Assembly: GCF_002386345.1 (NCBI RefSeq)
Contig: NZ_CP023507.1
Location: 1,550,001 to 1,614,000, forward strand
DNA: 64,000 bases
Reading direction: 5' to 3'
Origin: Streptococcus oralis
GTDB taxonomy: Bacteria; Bacillota; Bacilli; Lactobacillales; Streptococcaceae
In this document: positions 10,622-20,143 of the stretch, one piece after another
Position numbering within the stretch: the stretch's first letter is position 1
Layout of the letters: each line of letters starts with the position of its first letter
Translations under genes and position numbers: made by a program
Notes under the pieces: model-generated
Seen by the model: the letters and a program-made list of their open reading frames with translations, nothing else
Database searches by the model: none
Told to the model about the DNA's origin: nothing

Positions 10622-11587
10622 TTAGGATTTTTTTAACTTTTTAAATTGATAATAGAGCCGCGGATACTTAGTAATTAAAACATAGAGGATCCTACGTTTC
10701 TTGCTAACTCTAGCATTCTTCAAGACAAGAGGCAAATAAGGCCTGGTTTCCTCCTGAAGTCTCTTGAATTCTACTGAATCCCCATCCTTAATCATCGTAA
10801 AGATAAGAAGACTTCCTGTAAAGAAGCGTGAAATGATAGCTTCTTGGAGTTCTGAACTCTCAGGATAGGTTGCATTCACAACCTCTTTTAAATGATCAAT
10901 TGCTTCGTAAAACTCGTATTGTTTTGGAGTGAAAGCCGAGGCAGTAATGCTACCAGGTCTATGGTAATAATGGTAAATCGGAAGATGGTACAAGGCCACG
11001 GATTGGGCTTGGTTGAGATGCTCACTGATAACATAGAGGTCTTCGTAGATGCGCCCCTTGGGGAAGGGAGCTTTCTCAAGAAGTTCTTTCCGATAGAGTT
11101 TCCCACAAGCAGAGACCGTCACAAGGTCTCCATAAAGCATCTCAGTCAGAGCCTTTGCCTTGTCATAGACCTTAACTTGGTCTAAATCAAGCTGATCCAA
11201 GTGAAAATTTTGAAAACGATGATAGTGAGCTGTTGGCTCTACTTTGCCACTCACCATATCTGCTTGGGTACGACTTTGTAGCTCTGCTAGCAGTTCCAAG
11301 GCGCAGGGTTCCAGATAGTCGTCTGGATCTAGGAAAGTAATCCAGTCACCCTTGGCTTTTAAGACCCCATAGTTCCGAGCATCAGACAAGCCACCGTTGA
11401 CCTTATGGTAGCTAGTCACCCAATCATATTGCTGGGCATACTGGTCACACAAGTGTCCTGAGCCATCACTCGAGCCGTCATCAATCAAGAGGACTTCCAT
11501 ATCCTTGTAAGTCTGATGTTCCAAACTCTCCATGGCATAATGAAGGTAGTTCTCCACATTGTAAACAGGCACAATTACCGAAATCAT
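10622..11587 (-). CDS. Family 2 glycosyltransferase
   Basis: This protein of 321 aa begins with MISVIVPVYNVENYLHYAMESL, the classical GT2/GT-A start. It continues with LLIDDGSSDGSG, NGGLSDARNYG and ITFLDPDDYLEP, which holds the metal-binding DxD. GRIYEDLYV near residue 180 fits the catalytic-base region. It transfers a sugar from a nucleotide donor to the lipid-linked intermediate on the inner face of the membrane. Donor and acceptor cannot be assigned from sequence. In oral streptococcal receptor polysaccharide loci a transferase in this position (WefD-like) adds Gal or GalNAc. Confidence 0.85.
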   Translation of the reverse strand: MISVIVPVYNVENYLHYAMESLEHQTYKDMEVLLIDDGSSDGSGHLCDQYAQQYDWVTSYHKVNGGLSDARNYGVLKAKGDWITFLDPDDYLEPCALELLAELQSRTQADMVSGKVEPTAHYHRFQNFHLDQLDLDQVKVYDKAKALTEMLYGDLVTVSACGKLYRKELLEKAPFPKGRIYEDLYVISEHLNQAQSVALYHLPIYHYYHRPGSITASAFTPKQYEFYEAIDHLKEVVNATYPESSELQEAIISRFFTGSLLIFTMIKDGDSVEFKRLQEETRPYLPLVLKNARVSKKRRILYVLITKYPRLYYQFKKLKKS

Positions 11588-11621
11588 ATTTTCTTTTCTT
11601 TCTCTTACTTAGTTTTACAGT

Positions 11622-12620
11622 TTAAATCTCAAATGAGCTTCTATCTGGAAGCAGTTGATCCATAGCCTTGATAAAGTCTGTCATCACCTGCTCCTCGTCT
11701 TGAATGTTAAATCCATCATTGATACACATAATTTGGTATTTGCCAGAATTTAGTATCTTCCAAAAATCTGGTCCGGCATTATCCAAAGAAAAGAGTCCCC
11801 CCAACTTAGGATTTCCGACAGCGTATTGACCACTGGCAATCTGCCAATACTTAAAGAGCCAAACATTGGTATCAGAAGGATTTCTAAAGCGACTAGCCGA
11901 GGTTCTTTCCAAGACAGCTTTTTCCTTTTCCCATACCAAGTTCATCGTTGATCTTAGTAGAGGATAGGGCAGATGACTCTCCCAGAAACCACAGATAAAC
12001 TGACTATTTCTGTATAGTAGCGACTTAACGATACTTTTTAATCCCTGCTTTGGATCAAAGAATTGGCCATTCTTCAAAATTTCATTTCGACTGAAATAGC
12101 TAGTGACAATCTCCATGTCATTTATCTGAAAATTCCCCGTTCCATATCGCTCAGGAATAATCGGTGAAAGAGCCGTATTATATTTGGGTAAACCATCCTC
12201 TGAGAAAAAATCTGTCGGCTCGACTGGAGCTGTCAAATACATATCGTCATTAAAAAAAACAAAATGCTCAGAGAGTCCGGGGATCCGATGGATATTACTT
12301 TCGATAGGATTGGCAGAAAAAACTGGCAGGTAGTCATTGCAGATAATCTCTGTATGATCTACCAATACCAATTTATCACTGTTTAACTCTAACCAGCTTG
12401 GCTTTTGCTGGTCGGTCACGAGGTAGACCTTATTAACCCAAGGAGCAAATTTTTCAACTCCTCTAAACCAATATTTAAAGGTCCCCCATTCTCGGTAAGC
12501 CTTGACTGAATTCATACTCTGTTTAGAAGTATTAACCGATCCATCATAGCTTGATTTTTTTTCTTGCCACACAGGATCATTCCCATCAACCCAAGTAACA
12601 ACAAAATCTATTTTATTCAT
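11622..12620 (-). CDS. Stealth-family hexose-1-phosphate transferase
   Basis: This 332-aa protein contains the Stealth conserved regions: CR1 at the N-terminus ([14 protein letters not shown]), CR2 ([20 protein letters not shown], then TDQQKPSWL) and CR3 ([19 protein letters not shown]), plus a C-terminal CR4-like segment. Stealth proteins transfer hexose-1-phosphate from a nucleotide sugar and create phosphodiester bridges. WefC in S. oralis receptor polysaccharide synthesis is the best-known streptococcal example. Its presence predicts a phosphodiester-linked repeat unit, Gal- or GalNAc-1-phosphate by analogy. It sits between the GT4 and GT2 genes in the operon, three bases from the GT4 start of the next reading unit. 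Confidence 0.88.
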   Translation of the reverse strand: MNKIDFVVTWVDGNDPVWQEKKSSYDGSVNTSKQSMNSVKAYREWGTFKYWFRGVEKFAPWVNKVYLVTDQQKPSWLELNSDKLVLVDHTEIICNDYLPVFSANPIESNIHRIPGLSEHFVFFNDDMYLTAPVEPTDFFSEDGLPKYNTALSPIIPERYGTGNFQINDMEIVTSYFSRNEILKNGQFFDPKQGLKSIVKSLLYRNSQFICGFWESHLPYPLLRSTMNLVWEKEKAVLERTSASRFRNPSDTNVWLFKYWQIASGQYAVGNPKLGGLFSLDNAGPDFWKILNSGKYQIMCINDGFNIQDEEQVMTDFIKAMDQLLPDRSSFEI

Positions 12621-12622
12621 AA

Positions 12623-13780
12623 CTAATCTTTTCTATCTGTTTTATACAACTCCGAAAAGTTCTTGATGTAACTCTCCAAAGAAAACAGCTCTTTTTGTCT
12701 CTGATATCCTACTCGCCCAAATTTTTCTCTTTTTTCAGAACTATCTAGTAAGAGAGAAATGGCATTAGAAAGTTCTTGAGGACGATTTGGTTTGACTAAG
12801 CAACCACTTTTGTCATCTACTACCATTTCAGCTATTCCCCCATTGTTATAACCAACAACTGGTTTTGAACAAGCCATGGCTTCTAGGACCACTGTAGGTA
12901 GGGAATCAGGTTTTATACTTGGTAAGACAAAGATATCAAACATATTATAAAGTTCAGAAGTCTTATCGTAGTAATCAATACGATGAATTTGTGACACAAC
13001 AGATGAAGAAGCTATTCTCTTATCTAGTTCTTCTAAGCGCCATTCTTCACCAGGAAAAACACCTCCAGCTAGGAAAGCCACCGCTTGCTCATTCTTTTCC
13101 AAAAGTGGCTCGACTGCTTCTATGAAATCATTTTGTCCTTTGATAGCATTGACCCGACCAATCATGCCAATCACAAGTGCATCTTGCGCAATGTCAAATT
13201 TTTCACGAATAGAAGACGCATCCATTGGATAATAGACAGTATTATCGACACCGTTATAAATCACTTCCACTTGGCTATCTTTGATAAAAGGAGACTGCTT
13301 GATATGATTAGCGACCGCTTGGGACACCGTCACAATCTTGTCTGCATATCGTCCCATGAGCATATTGATAAAGTCAGAAATAGCTTTGGGTTTGACGATA
13401 ATCTCATGAACATGCCAAATCAAAGGCAGCTTGAGCTTGCGTTTCAAATAGATGCCCTCCAAAACAGCCGCTGTATTATTGTGAACCATATCTATACTGT
13501 GTTGTCGAGCATAGAGGGCGATTTGCTTAGCATAGAAATTATAAGAGCGAATATAGTCGGCAATGCCTTTAGGATTAAAGTATTTTCTACGTAAAATCGG
13601 ATAATCCAACACACTGACCTGAGCCCCAACTTGACGCAAGGCCTCGACTAAAACACCATCATTTGGCAGGATGACATGAGCTTCAAATTCTTTGGAATCC
13701 AATCCTTTGATCAATTCCAATAAGACCTTATCTGCTCCATACATTTCTGCACCAGCATGCAAGTATAAAATCCGTTTCAT
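12623..13780 (-). CDS. Family 4 glycosyltransferase
   Basis: This GT-B protein of 385 aa has an N-terminal acceptor domain ([36 protein letters not shown] near residue 100) and a C-terminal donor domain with [17 protein letters not shown] and the E-x7-E region [23 protein letters not shown]. These are standard for retaining family 4 transferases. It lies three bases after wchF stops, inside the same operon. It probably adds the third sugar to the Glc-Rha lipid intermediate. The donor is not readable from sequence. Confidence 0.85.
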   Translation of the reverse strand: MKRILYLHAGAEMYGADKVLLELIKGLDSKEFEAHVILPNDGVLVEALRQVGAQVSVLDYPILRRKYFNPKGIADYIRSYNFYAKQIALYARQHSIDMVHNNTAAVLEGIYLKRKLKLPLIWHVHEIIVKPKAISDFINMLMGRYADKIVTVSQAVANHIKQSPFIKDSQVEVIYNGVDNTVYYPMDASSIREKFDIAQDALVIGMIGRVNAIKGQNDFIEAVEPLLEKNEQAVAFLAGGVFPGEEWRLEELDKRIASSSVVSQIHRIDYYDKTSELYNMFDIFVLPSIKPDSLPTVVLEAMACSKPVVGYNNGGIAEMVVDDKSGCLVKPNRPQELSNAISLLLDSSEKREKFGRVGYQRQKELFSLESYIKNFSELYKTDRKD

Positions 13781-13783
13781 TCC

Positions 13784-14956
13784 CTATCCTTTAAACACTT
13801 CTTCATAATCTGACACAATCTTTTCCCATGTGAAAGCTGAGAGGATTCTTTGGCTTGACTTGAAATCCAAGTCAGTTATTGCTGCCTGATCAAATCCTTC
13901 TACTTCCTCAATGACACGTGCCAACTCATCTTTTTTCCAATAAATGGCCCCATCTTCACCAACTTCACGGTTAAAGCCAACATCTAGCAACAAATTTAGT
14001 TTTGTGGATGCTAGGGCTTCCAGTAAAGAAGGGTTGGTTCCTCCAACCTCATGCCCATGGAAATAGGCAAAGGCGTTTTCACGAATGTACTTGAGTAACT
14101 CTTGGTCATAGACAGTACCGACAAATTTGACCCTAGGATCTTTGTCAAAACCAGTATCCCGTAACAACTGGTCGTAAAATTTATTCTGCTCCACATTTGT
14201 GATGAGAACAAAGTCCTTTTTGGACTTGGACTTGATAAATTCACGAATCATGGCTTCGTAGTTATTTTCAGGAACAAATCGTCCCACTACTAGATAATAG
14301 CCATTTTCGCTAACTCCTTTTTCCTGATACCAGTTTCGAACCTTGGTATCTTCTGCCTTCAGGCTTGAAGGAGCAGTGTCTGTCCCATAGGCAATATAGG
14401 TGGTCTTTGGTTGATACTGTTTATAGTCCTCTCGAATATATTGTTCGATATTTTTGCTATCACATACCAATAAATCAGCATGCTTGACCATGAGTTGCTC
14501 TGAGAATTTCCAGTACTTACGAACTGGTAAGCTCCATTTTGCTCGTAGCCATTCATGACCATCTGGATTTACCAGCAACCGGCCACCGATCACACGAATC
14601 TTTTTCTTAAGTCCAGAAATAAAAGGACCGATGCGACAAGCTAGAATATAAAAAATGGGAGCCTCGTCCTTGTTTTCCTTAGCCAATTCAATAGCCTTGT
14701 TGACCGCTGCAATATCGTAAGCGATAGCACGAGCCGGGCCAATATTAGGAACATCAATGTTGAAACAAATGGCCCCATTATGCTCAAACTGGTCATCCGT
14801 GATGCCAGATTTAGCTGAATTTTCACGCATACAAGCAACATAGTATTGTATGTTGCTGTCTTTTTGATATTCGGTTAATTTTTCAACAAAGGTTTCAAAT
14901 CCTCCATACTTGGCAGGAATCCCCTTTGAACCAATGATATAAACTGACTGTTTCAT
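13784..14956 (-). CDS. wchF: Rhamnosyltransferase WchF
   Basis: This protein of 390 aa has the DUF1972/GT4 architecture of Cps2T/WchF, which transfers L-rhamnose from dTDP-rhamnose to the glucose laid down by WchA. Recognisable parts are SVYIIGSKGIPAKYGGFETFVEKL at the N-terminus, VNPDGHEWLRAKW near residue 130, YYLVVGRFVPENNYE, and YFHGHEVGGTNPSLLEALAS with the GT4 glutamates. Its position immediately after wchA and the presence of rml genes support the rhamnose donor. It is the second transferase of the assembly line, on the cytoplasmic face. Confidence 0.9.
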   Translation of the reverse strand: MKQSVYIIGSKGIPAKYGGFETFVEKLTEYQKDSNIQYYVACMRENSAKSGITDDQFEHNGAICFNIDVPNIGPARAIAYDIAAVNKAIELAKENKDEAPIFYILACRIGPFISGLKKKIRVIGGRLLVNPDGHEWLRAKWSLPVRKYWKFSEQLMVKHADLLVCDSKNIEQYIREDYKQYQPKTTYIAYGTDTAPSSLKAEDTKVRNWYQEKGVSENGYYLVVGRFVPENNYEAMIREFIKSKSKKDFVLITNVEQNKFYDQLLRDTGFDKDPRVKFVGTVYDQELLKYIRENAFAYFHGHEVGGTNPSLLEALASTKLNLLLDVGFNREVGEDGAIYWKKDELARVIEEVEGFDQAAITDLDFKSSQRILSAFTWEKIVSDYEEVFKG

Positions 14957-14986
14957 TTCTCTCCTAACAAGACTGAGGGGCAGAAA

Positions 14987-16354
14987 TTACTTCGCCCCAT
15001 ATCTCATAAATACAACCTTAACGGTCTTCAATAAAATTTCAATATCTTTCCAAATAGTCCAATCATCAATATAGGCTACATCTAATTTGACAACTTCATC
15101 GAAATCCTTGATCTCGCTTCGTCCACTGACTTGCCACAAGCCTGTTATCCCAGGTTTAAAACTCAATCGACGTTTTTGTTCAGGTGTATACTTTTCATAC
15201 TCATCCACTGTTGGGGGACGGGTCCCGACCAGACTCATATCTCCGATTAAAACATTCCAAAACTGAGGCAACTCATCTATGCTGGTCTTACGAATAAAGC
15301 GACCAATTGGTGTGATACGAGGATCATCATCAACCTTAAACATACCACCTTGCATGGTATTTTGAGCCAAAAGTTCTTGTTTGCGTTTCTCAGCATTCAC
15401 GCACATAGATCTAAATTTATAGAAAGTGAAATGTCGGCCATTTTTTCCAATACGAGTTTGAGAAAAAATCGCTGGTCCACCATCTTTTCTAATCATTGGA
15501 ACCAAAACAATACTCACCAAACCGCAGATAATCAGTCCGACAATTGAACCACAAATATCAATGATCCGTTTAGCGACCACATGACTAGGTTTATAAAATT
15601 TTGTTGAAAAAGATACAACATTCAAACCTGCCATTTCACGAATTTTTTTATCACTACCTAGATTATCGTTAAAAGCATTGAGATTGACTGTCACATCTAT
15701 TCCCATGGTTTCAAAGAGAGAAATATAATCTTCAATGTTATACTCTTCACTAGGTAGATTGATAAAGACCTCATCGACAACTTCATGAGTTGTATAGTCT
15801 AAAATATTTTCAGCAGGAATGACTTTTAAATGTTCATGACGGAAGTTTGGCTGATCTAAAACACTAACCGCTTCTAACTCCCATAAAATTTCACTTGCTT
15901 CTATCAGTCTATCCATTACTTTCTCAACTCTAGAAGTCGCCGTTATCAAAAAGACTTTCTTTCTTCCTTTTAAGTTTGGGAATAGTCGTTTCCAATAACG
16001 CTTAATACATAGATTCATCAGATAAAGCAAAATGGAATGTATTATCAAAAAATACACCATCCCTCGTCTTGAAATGCTAAAACGATCTTCTAAGAAAAAA
16101 TTCGAGATGCTAATCGCTAAAGCAAAGAAAATAATATATTTTGCTGTTCTGATAAACTCTGCCAAGTACCCTCTTTTGAAAAAATCTTGTCCGTAATCAC
16201 TAATATGAAAGACAAGATAATGGAGAATGTATAGAATTACCATTGAGGTGTATACAATCTCTGTTTCTTTAACAAAACTGAGTAAATAAGCTAAAATAAT
16301 GACAAGAAAACTCTGGAATACTGCCAAAGAAATCTTCAATCCCTTTTCTTCCAT
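14987..16354 (-). CDS. wchA: Undecaprenyl-phosphate glucose phosphotransferase WchA
   Basis: WchA starts the repeat unit by moving glucose-1-phosphate from UDP-glucose to undecaprenyl phosphate. The 455-aa protein has four N-terminal membrane segments (residues 10-125), a CoA-binding-like middle region, a further membrane segment near 275, and the bacterial sugar transferase domain. The latter shows FSQTRIGKNGRHFTFYKFRSM, IGRFIRKTSIDELPQFWNVL, SLVGTRPPTVDEYEKY and KPGITGLWQVSGRS. These match the WchA/CpsE family. It follows the four conserved regulatory genes, as in pneumococcal and S. oralis loci. Confidence 0.95.
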   Translation of the reverse strand: MEEKGLKISLAVFQSFLVIILAYLLSFVKETEIVYTSMVILYILHYLVFHISDYGQDFFKRGYLAEFIRTAKYIIFFALAISISNFFLEDRFSISRRGMVYFLIIHSILLYLMNLCIKRYWKRLFPNLKGRKKVFLITATSRVEKVMDRLIEASEILWELEAVSVLDQPNFRHEHLKVIPAENILDYTTHEVVDEVFINLPSEEYNIEDYISLFETMGIDVTVNLNAFNDNLGSDKKIREMAGLNVVSFSTKFYKPSHVVAKRIIDICGSIVGLIICGLVSIVLVPMIRKDGGPAIFSQTRIGKNGRHFTFYKFRSMCVNAEKRKQELLAQNTMQGGMFKVDDDPRITPIGRFIRKTSIDELPQFWNVLIGDMSLVGTRPPTVDEYEKYTPEQKRRLSFKPGITGLWQVSGRSEIKDFDEVVKLDVAYIDDWTIWKDIEILLKTVKVVFMRYGAK

Positions 16355-16376
16355 AATATCTTCCCTAGGCTATTTA

Positions 16377-17069
16377 TTATTTTTTGCCATAATTCCCATA
16401 GTTTCCATATGCTCCATAGGAGCCATATTTTTCGACTGAAGTATTAAATTTATTTAGAACTACTCCTAGAAATGGTTTACTTGTTTGTTCGAGTTGTTCT
16501 TTAGCTTTTTGGACATCGCGACGATTTGTTTCACCAGCCGCAGTCACCAAAACAGAAGCATCACATTTCTGTGTAATGATTGCAGCATCAATAACAACTC
16601 CTATCGGTGCGGTATCAACAATGATATAATCAAAGTATTTATGCAGAGTATCAATCATAGTTGCAAAATTTTCACTTTGTAGCAAAGCTGTAGGGTTTGG
16701 GGATACAGAACCTGCCTGGATAACAAATAAATTTTCAACATTTGTTTCGCATAAACCTTGTGATAAGTCTGTTGTCCCTGATAAATATTCTGTTAACCCT
16801 GTAATCTTTTCACGTGATTTAAAAACACCCGACATGACAGAATTACGGATATCCGCATCGATTAACAGTGTCTTATATCCCGCACGCGCGAAAGCCCAAG
16901 CAATATTAGTAGAAGTTGTTGATTTTCCTTCCCCAGACTTTACAGATGTAATTGCAATTACTTTTAAATTATTCCCACTCAGTTGAATATTGGTGCGAAG
17001 CGCATTGTAGTACTCTTCAGCTTTTCTTGCCTGATCCAATTTTTTGTGTGCAATTTCTAACGTTGGCAT
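16377..17069 (-). CDS. wze: Tyrosine-protein kinase Wze (CpsD)
   Basis: Wze is the cytoplasmic autophosphorylating tyrosine kinase of the BY-kinase family. It works with Wzd to control chain length and wall attachment. The 230-aa protein has Walker A (SVKSGEGKSTTS, about 42-53), Walker A' (LLIDADIR), Walker B (DYIIVDTAP), and a C-terminal tyrosine cluster (YGSYGAYGNYGNYG) that is the phosphorylation target. It lies nine bases after wzd. Wzh, encoded upstream, is its phosphatase. Confidence 0.95.
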   Translation of the reverse strand: MPTLEIAHKKLDQARKAEEYYNALRTNIQLSGNNLKVIAITSVKSGEGKSTTSTNIAWAFARAGYKTLLIDADIRNSVMSGVFKSREKITGLTEYLSGTTDLSQGLCETNVENLFVIQAGSVSPNPTALLQSENFATMIDTLHKYFDYIIVDTAPIGVVIDAAIITQKCDASVLVTAAGETNRRDVQKAKEQLEQTSKPFLGVVLNKFNTSVEKYGSYGAYGNYGNYGKK

Positions 17070-17078
17070 TTCTCTCTC

Positions 17079-17771
17079 CTATCTCAATTTATCCAAGTTT
17101 GGAACAACTCCCAAGAGTGCAATTTGCATAACATCCTCAACATCTTCTGGGCGTTTCACTCGTGTATCCAAGAGTTCGACAAGGAGAACAGTGACAACCA
17201 TCGCAACTGCTCCCACAAGGAATCCAACCATTGTATTACGACGAATATTTGGAGACGATGGCGATGTTGCAGGACGTGCTTCTTCAAGTGTAGTCACATC
17301 TGAAACGCGCGTTACACTGATGATTTTTTGAGCAGCAACCTCTCTCAAAGAGTTGGCAATCCGACTTGCTTCTTCTGGTACGCGATCAGTAACAGAGATA
17401 GAGACAATACGCGTATCAACAGGAACTGTTACTTTAATTTTACTAGCAAGACCTTTTGGAGGGAGTTCTAGTTTCAAATCAGTCGCAACCTTCTCTAAAA
17501 CGTCTTGCGAGAGAATGATTTCTCGATAGTCTTTTACCAAGTAAGATCCTGCTTGCAAGTCTTGGTTAGTCAAGCCAGGCTTATCTCCCTGATTGCGATT
17601 GACCACATAAATTCGGGTCGTACTCGTAAACTCCGGCTTCACAATAAAACTACTGTAGGCAAATGCTACTGTCCCTGTCACGAATGCTACCAAAGCAATT
17701 AAAAATTTTCGTTTCCAAAGGATTTTAAGTAAGTGAAATACATCGATTTCCATCATATTTTGTTCTTTCAT
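17079..17771 (-). CDS. wzd: Chain-length regulator and kinase activator Wzd (CpsC)
   Basis: Wzd is the membrane adaptor of the Wzd/Wze pair and belongs to the Wzz superfamily. The 230-aa protein has a membrane segment at about 26-46 ([21 protein letters not shown]), an extracytoplasmic domain containing [13 protein letters not shown], and a second segment at about 180-200 ([26 protein letters not shown]). The Pro-rich stretch before the second segment ([13 protein letters not shown]) is typical. AGGAG precedes the ATG. It is nine bases after wzh and ten before wze. Confidence 0.94.
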   Translation of the reverse strand: MKEQNMMEIDVFHLLKILWKRKFLIALVAFVTGTVAFAYSSFIVKPEFTSTTRIYVVNRNQGDKPGLTNQDLQAGSYLVKDYREIILSQDVLEKVATDLKLELPPKGLASKIKVTVPVDTRIVSISVTDRVPEEASRIANSLREVAAQKIISVTRVSDVTTLEEARPATSPSSPNIRRNTMVGFLVGAVAMVVTVLLVELLDTRVKRPEDVEDVMQIALLGVVPNLDKLR

Positions 17772-17779
17772 TTTTTCTC

Positions 17780-18511
17780 CTAAATCAATTGATCCATTAT
17801 TATTTTTCGGGGATTATCCTTAAAAAGTTCCTTAGCCTTATCTTCGCTGTATTTTTTGGCAATGATATCATAGGCTTCCTCCATATGAGGAGGTCTGTGA
17901 TCCAAGTTGTGCATATCACTTGCTATCACATGAACCAGATCTCGTTCCAAGAAATACTGGGCTCTCTTTTTCATAAATTTATAGGTTTCTCCGAAGAGTT
18001 TTGGTTTCAAAACATGAGAACTATTAACCTGAGTATAACATCCCATGTCAATTAGTTCTCGCACGCGCTTTTCATTGTTTTCTAAAGCATCGTAACGTTC
18101 AATGTGGGCAATGACGGGTGTAATGCCTAGCATTAGAATATCACTCAATCCCTTATGCATATCTCGATAAGCTGTATTCATACTAAACTCAATCAAAGCA
18201 TAGCGACTATCGTTAAGGGTTGGGATTAATTTCTTTTCTAACTTCTCAACAACATCTGGCGTATAGTAGATTTCTGCCCCATAGGCAATGATTAGGTCAT
18301 CAGCAACTTCCTTAGCCATTTCTCGTACCTTCAGAAAGTTGGTTGCGATTTTTTCTTCAGGAGTTTCGAACATCCCTTTTCGTCTATGCGATGTTGAAAC
18401 GATTGTCCGCACTCCTTGACTATAGGCCTCTCTAAGAAGTTTTTTACTCTCCTCTATCGACTTTGGACCATCGTCCACATCAAAAACGATGTGCGAATGG
18501 ATATCTATCAT
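17780..18511 (-). CDS. wzh: Protein-tyrosine phosphatase Wzh (CpsB)
   Basis: Wzh is a manganese-dependent PHP-family phosphatase that dephosphorylates Wze. The 243-aa protein begins [18 protein letters not shown], which supplies the first metal-binding HxH motif. Further metal ligands are in the GAEIYY region (near 80), the AHIERYD region (near 135), and [13 protein letters not shown] near the C-terminus. The gene follows wzg by one base and precedes wzd by eight, in the conserved order of streptococcal Wzy-dependent loci. Confidence 0.95.
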   Translation of the reverse strand: MIDIHSHIVFDVDDGPKSIEESKKLLREAYSQGVRTIVSTSHRRKGMFETPEEKIATNFLKVREMAKEVADDLIIAYGAEIYYTPDVVEKLEKKLIPTLNDSRYALIEFSMNTAYRDMHKGLSDILMLGITPVIAHIERYDALENNEKRVRELIDMGCYTQVNSSHVLKPKLFGETYKFMKKRAQYFLERDLVHVIASDMHNLDHRPPHMEEAYDIIAKKYSEDKAKELFKDNPRKIIMDQLI

Positions 18512-18512
18512 G

Positions 18513-19958
18513 CTACTTGCCCTCCATCACATCATTGATAGCAGCTTTGGCAGCGGCCAAGCTACTTTCATCAATTTCCATCATGTAGAGGTTACTATCT
18601 GGCATAGCGTATGAAGGAAGATCCGTGCGTCCAGTTCCCTTCAAGTCTTGAGAGTTGACTTTGTAATTCCCGCCACTCTCCAATTGAGTATTAACCAGAT
18701 CCATCATGGTTTCCAAAGGCATATTGGTCTGAAGAGAATCTTGCAATCCTTGGATGATGTTATCGTAGTTTTTTAAAGCCTCAGTTGACGTCAACTTCTG
18801 AATAATAGCTACAATAACCTTTTGTTGGTTCCGACCACGATCTCGATCTCCATCTGCTAGAGAGTAGCGCTCACGGACAAAACCAAGAGCCTGCTCAGAG
18901 TCTAAATGAACATTCCCAACAGGGAAATGGTACTTGCCATGCAAAGAAGTGAAATCCTGATCATTATAGACATCAACACCACCTAAAAGGTCAATCAATT
19001 TCAAGAAAGAAGTGAAGTTCAAGCGAACATAGTAGTTAATATCCACCCCATAGAGATTTTCCAAAGTATGAATCGACGAGTCCACTCCATAGATTCCAGC
19101 GTGGGTCAATTTATCCTTTTGATTATTTCCCCCATCCGCGATCGGAACATAGGAATCTCGAGGCGTTGTAGTCAGAAGGATTTTCTTGGTATCTCGGTTC
19201 ACAGTCATCAAAATGTTTACATCTGAACGCGAAACGGAACTAATCGGACCATAGGTATCAATACCACTCACATAAATATTGAAAGCTTTATTCTTTGATA
19301 CCTTTGGTGCCGCTACATCCTTAGTTAATTGTTTTGTATAGATTTTTTTGATTTTTGAAGCATAATCTGGATACTCTGCTTCAATGATATTTTCAAAAAC
19401 ACTATTTAAGACAATTGCTTTCGTTTCGCCAGAAAGCAGACTCTTATAAGCTGCTAGATAAGAAGTACTCTGTTCAACTGTCAAGTCTTTACTCTGTGTC
19501 GTCTTAATATCCGCCACCAACTTTTGGATATTATCATTATCTGTTTCAGTCGGACCTGTTACACTATCCAACTGGGTCACATTATTGATTTCACTATCTT
19601 TCAAAACGACCACACTCATCGAATACTCTGAGTAGTTTGAGGTCGCATTGATATGATTGGTAAAACCGACAAACTGTTGCAAAGCATAGAGAGAAACGGA
19701 GCTAACTACGATAGCAAGTGTCAAAAAGAAAACCGTAAACTTCTCGGCTTTTTTATACACTATCAGAAGGATTGCAATTACAATAGAAATTAGAATTAAA
19801 ATCGTAGCCAGAATATTGAGATATCTAAAGGCCAGGATATTATGTTTAAAAATCAAGAACAACAAAAAACCACTCAATAAAAAATAAATGGATAATAAGA
19901 ATATATTAATATTTCGCTTCGCATTCCCTAAACGAGCTCTCTTTGAGCGTCTACTCAT
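18513..19958 (-). CDS. wzg: LytR-CpsA-Psr family protein Wzg (CpsA)
   Basis: Wzg is the first gene of the polysaccharide operon. LCP proteins attach undecaprenyl-linked polysaccharide to peptidoglycan. The 481-aa protein has three N-terminal membrane segments (about 15-40, 44-68, 75-95), an accessory extracellular domain (about 110-220), and the LCP domain (about 235-400). The LCP domain shows [39 protein letters not shown], and the arginine-rich [22 protein letters not shown] precedes the ATG. Confidence 0.95.
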   Translation of the reverse strand: MSRRSKRARLGNAKRNINIFLLSIYFLLSGFLLFLIFKHNILAFRYLNILATILILISIVIAILLIVYKKAEKFTVFFLTLAIVVSSVSLYALQQFVGFTNHINATSNYSEYSMSVVVLKDSEINNVTQLDSVTGPTETDNDNIQKLVADIKTTQSKDLTVEQSTSYLAAYKSLLSGETKAIVLNSVFENIIEAEYPDYASKIKKIYTKQLTKDVAAPKVSKNKAFNIYVSGIDTYGPISSVSRSDVNILMTVNRDTKKILLTTTPRDSYVPIADGGNNQKDKLTHAGIYGVDSSIHTLENLYGVDINYYVRLNFTSFLKLIDLLGGVDVYNDQDFTSLHGKYHFPVGNVHLDSEQALGFVRERYSLADGDRDRGRNQQKVIVAIIQKLTSTEALKNYDNIIQGLQDSLQTNMPLETMMDLVNTQLESGGNYKVNSQDLKGTGRTDLPSYAMPDSNLYMMEIDESSLAAAKAAINDVMEGK

Positions 19959-19989
19959 AATAATCTCCTAAACCTTCATAATTAAAACC

Positions 19990-20018
19990 ATTATATCATA
20001 AACCAACAATAAATGCCA
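19990..20018 (-). promoter_or_regulatory. Polysaccharide operon promoter
   Basis: The minus strand has TGATATAAT (extended -10, 19998-19990) about 30 bp before wzg. The sequence 17 bases upstream (TGGCAT) is a weak -35. No internal terminator is evident from here to rmlB, so one transcript probably serves the whole minus-strand locus. Confidence 0.5.
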
Positions 20019-20104
20019 TTTATTCATTATAGTTAAGCGTTTTTATTTATACCTTTTTTCCAAAAAAAATTTAGGTCATTTACTCGTTTTTAGTTTAACG
20101 GATA

Positions 20105-20138
20105 CAAAAACAAGGCTCCTGAATAGGAAACCTTGTTC
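20105..20138 (-). terminator. Terminator of the downstream AliB-like gene
   Basis: The minus strand has a stem AACAAGG...CCTTGTT extended by inner TTCCT/AGGA pairing, followed by a T run. It lies six bases after the stop codon at 20144 and separates the lipoprotein gene from the polysaccharide operon. Confidence 0.8.
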
Positions 20139-20143
20139 TCATC

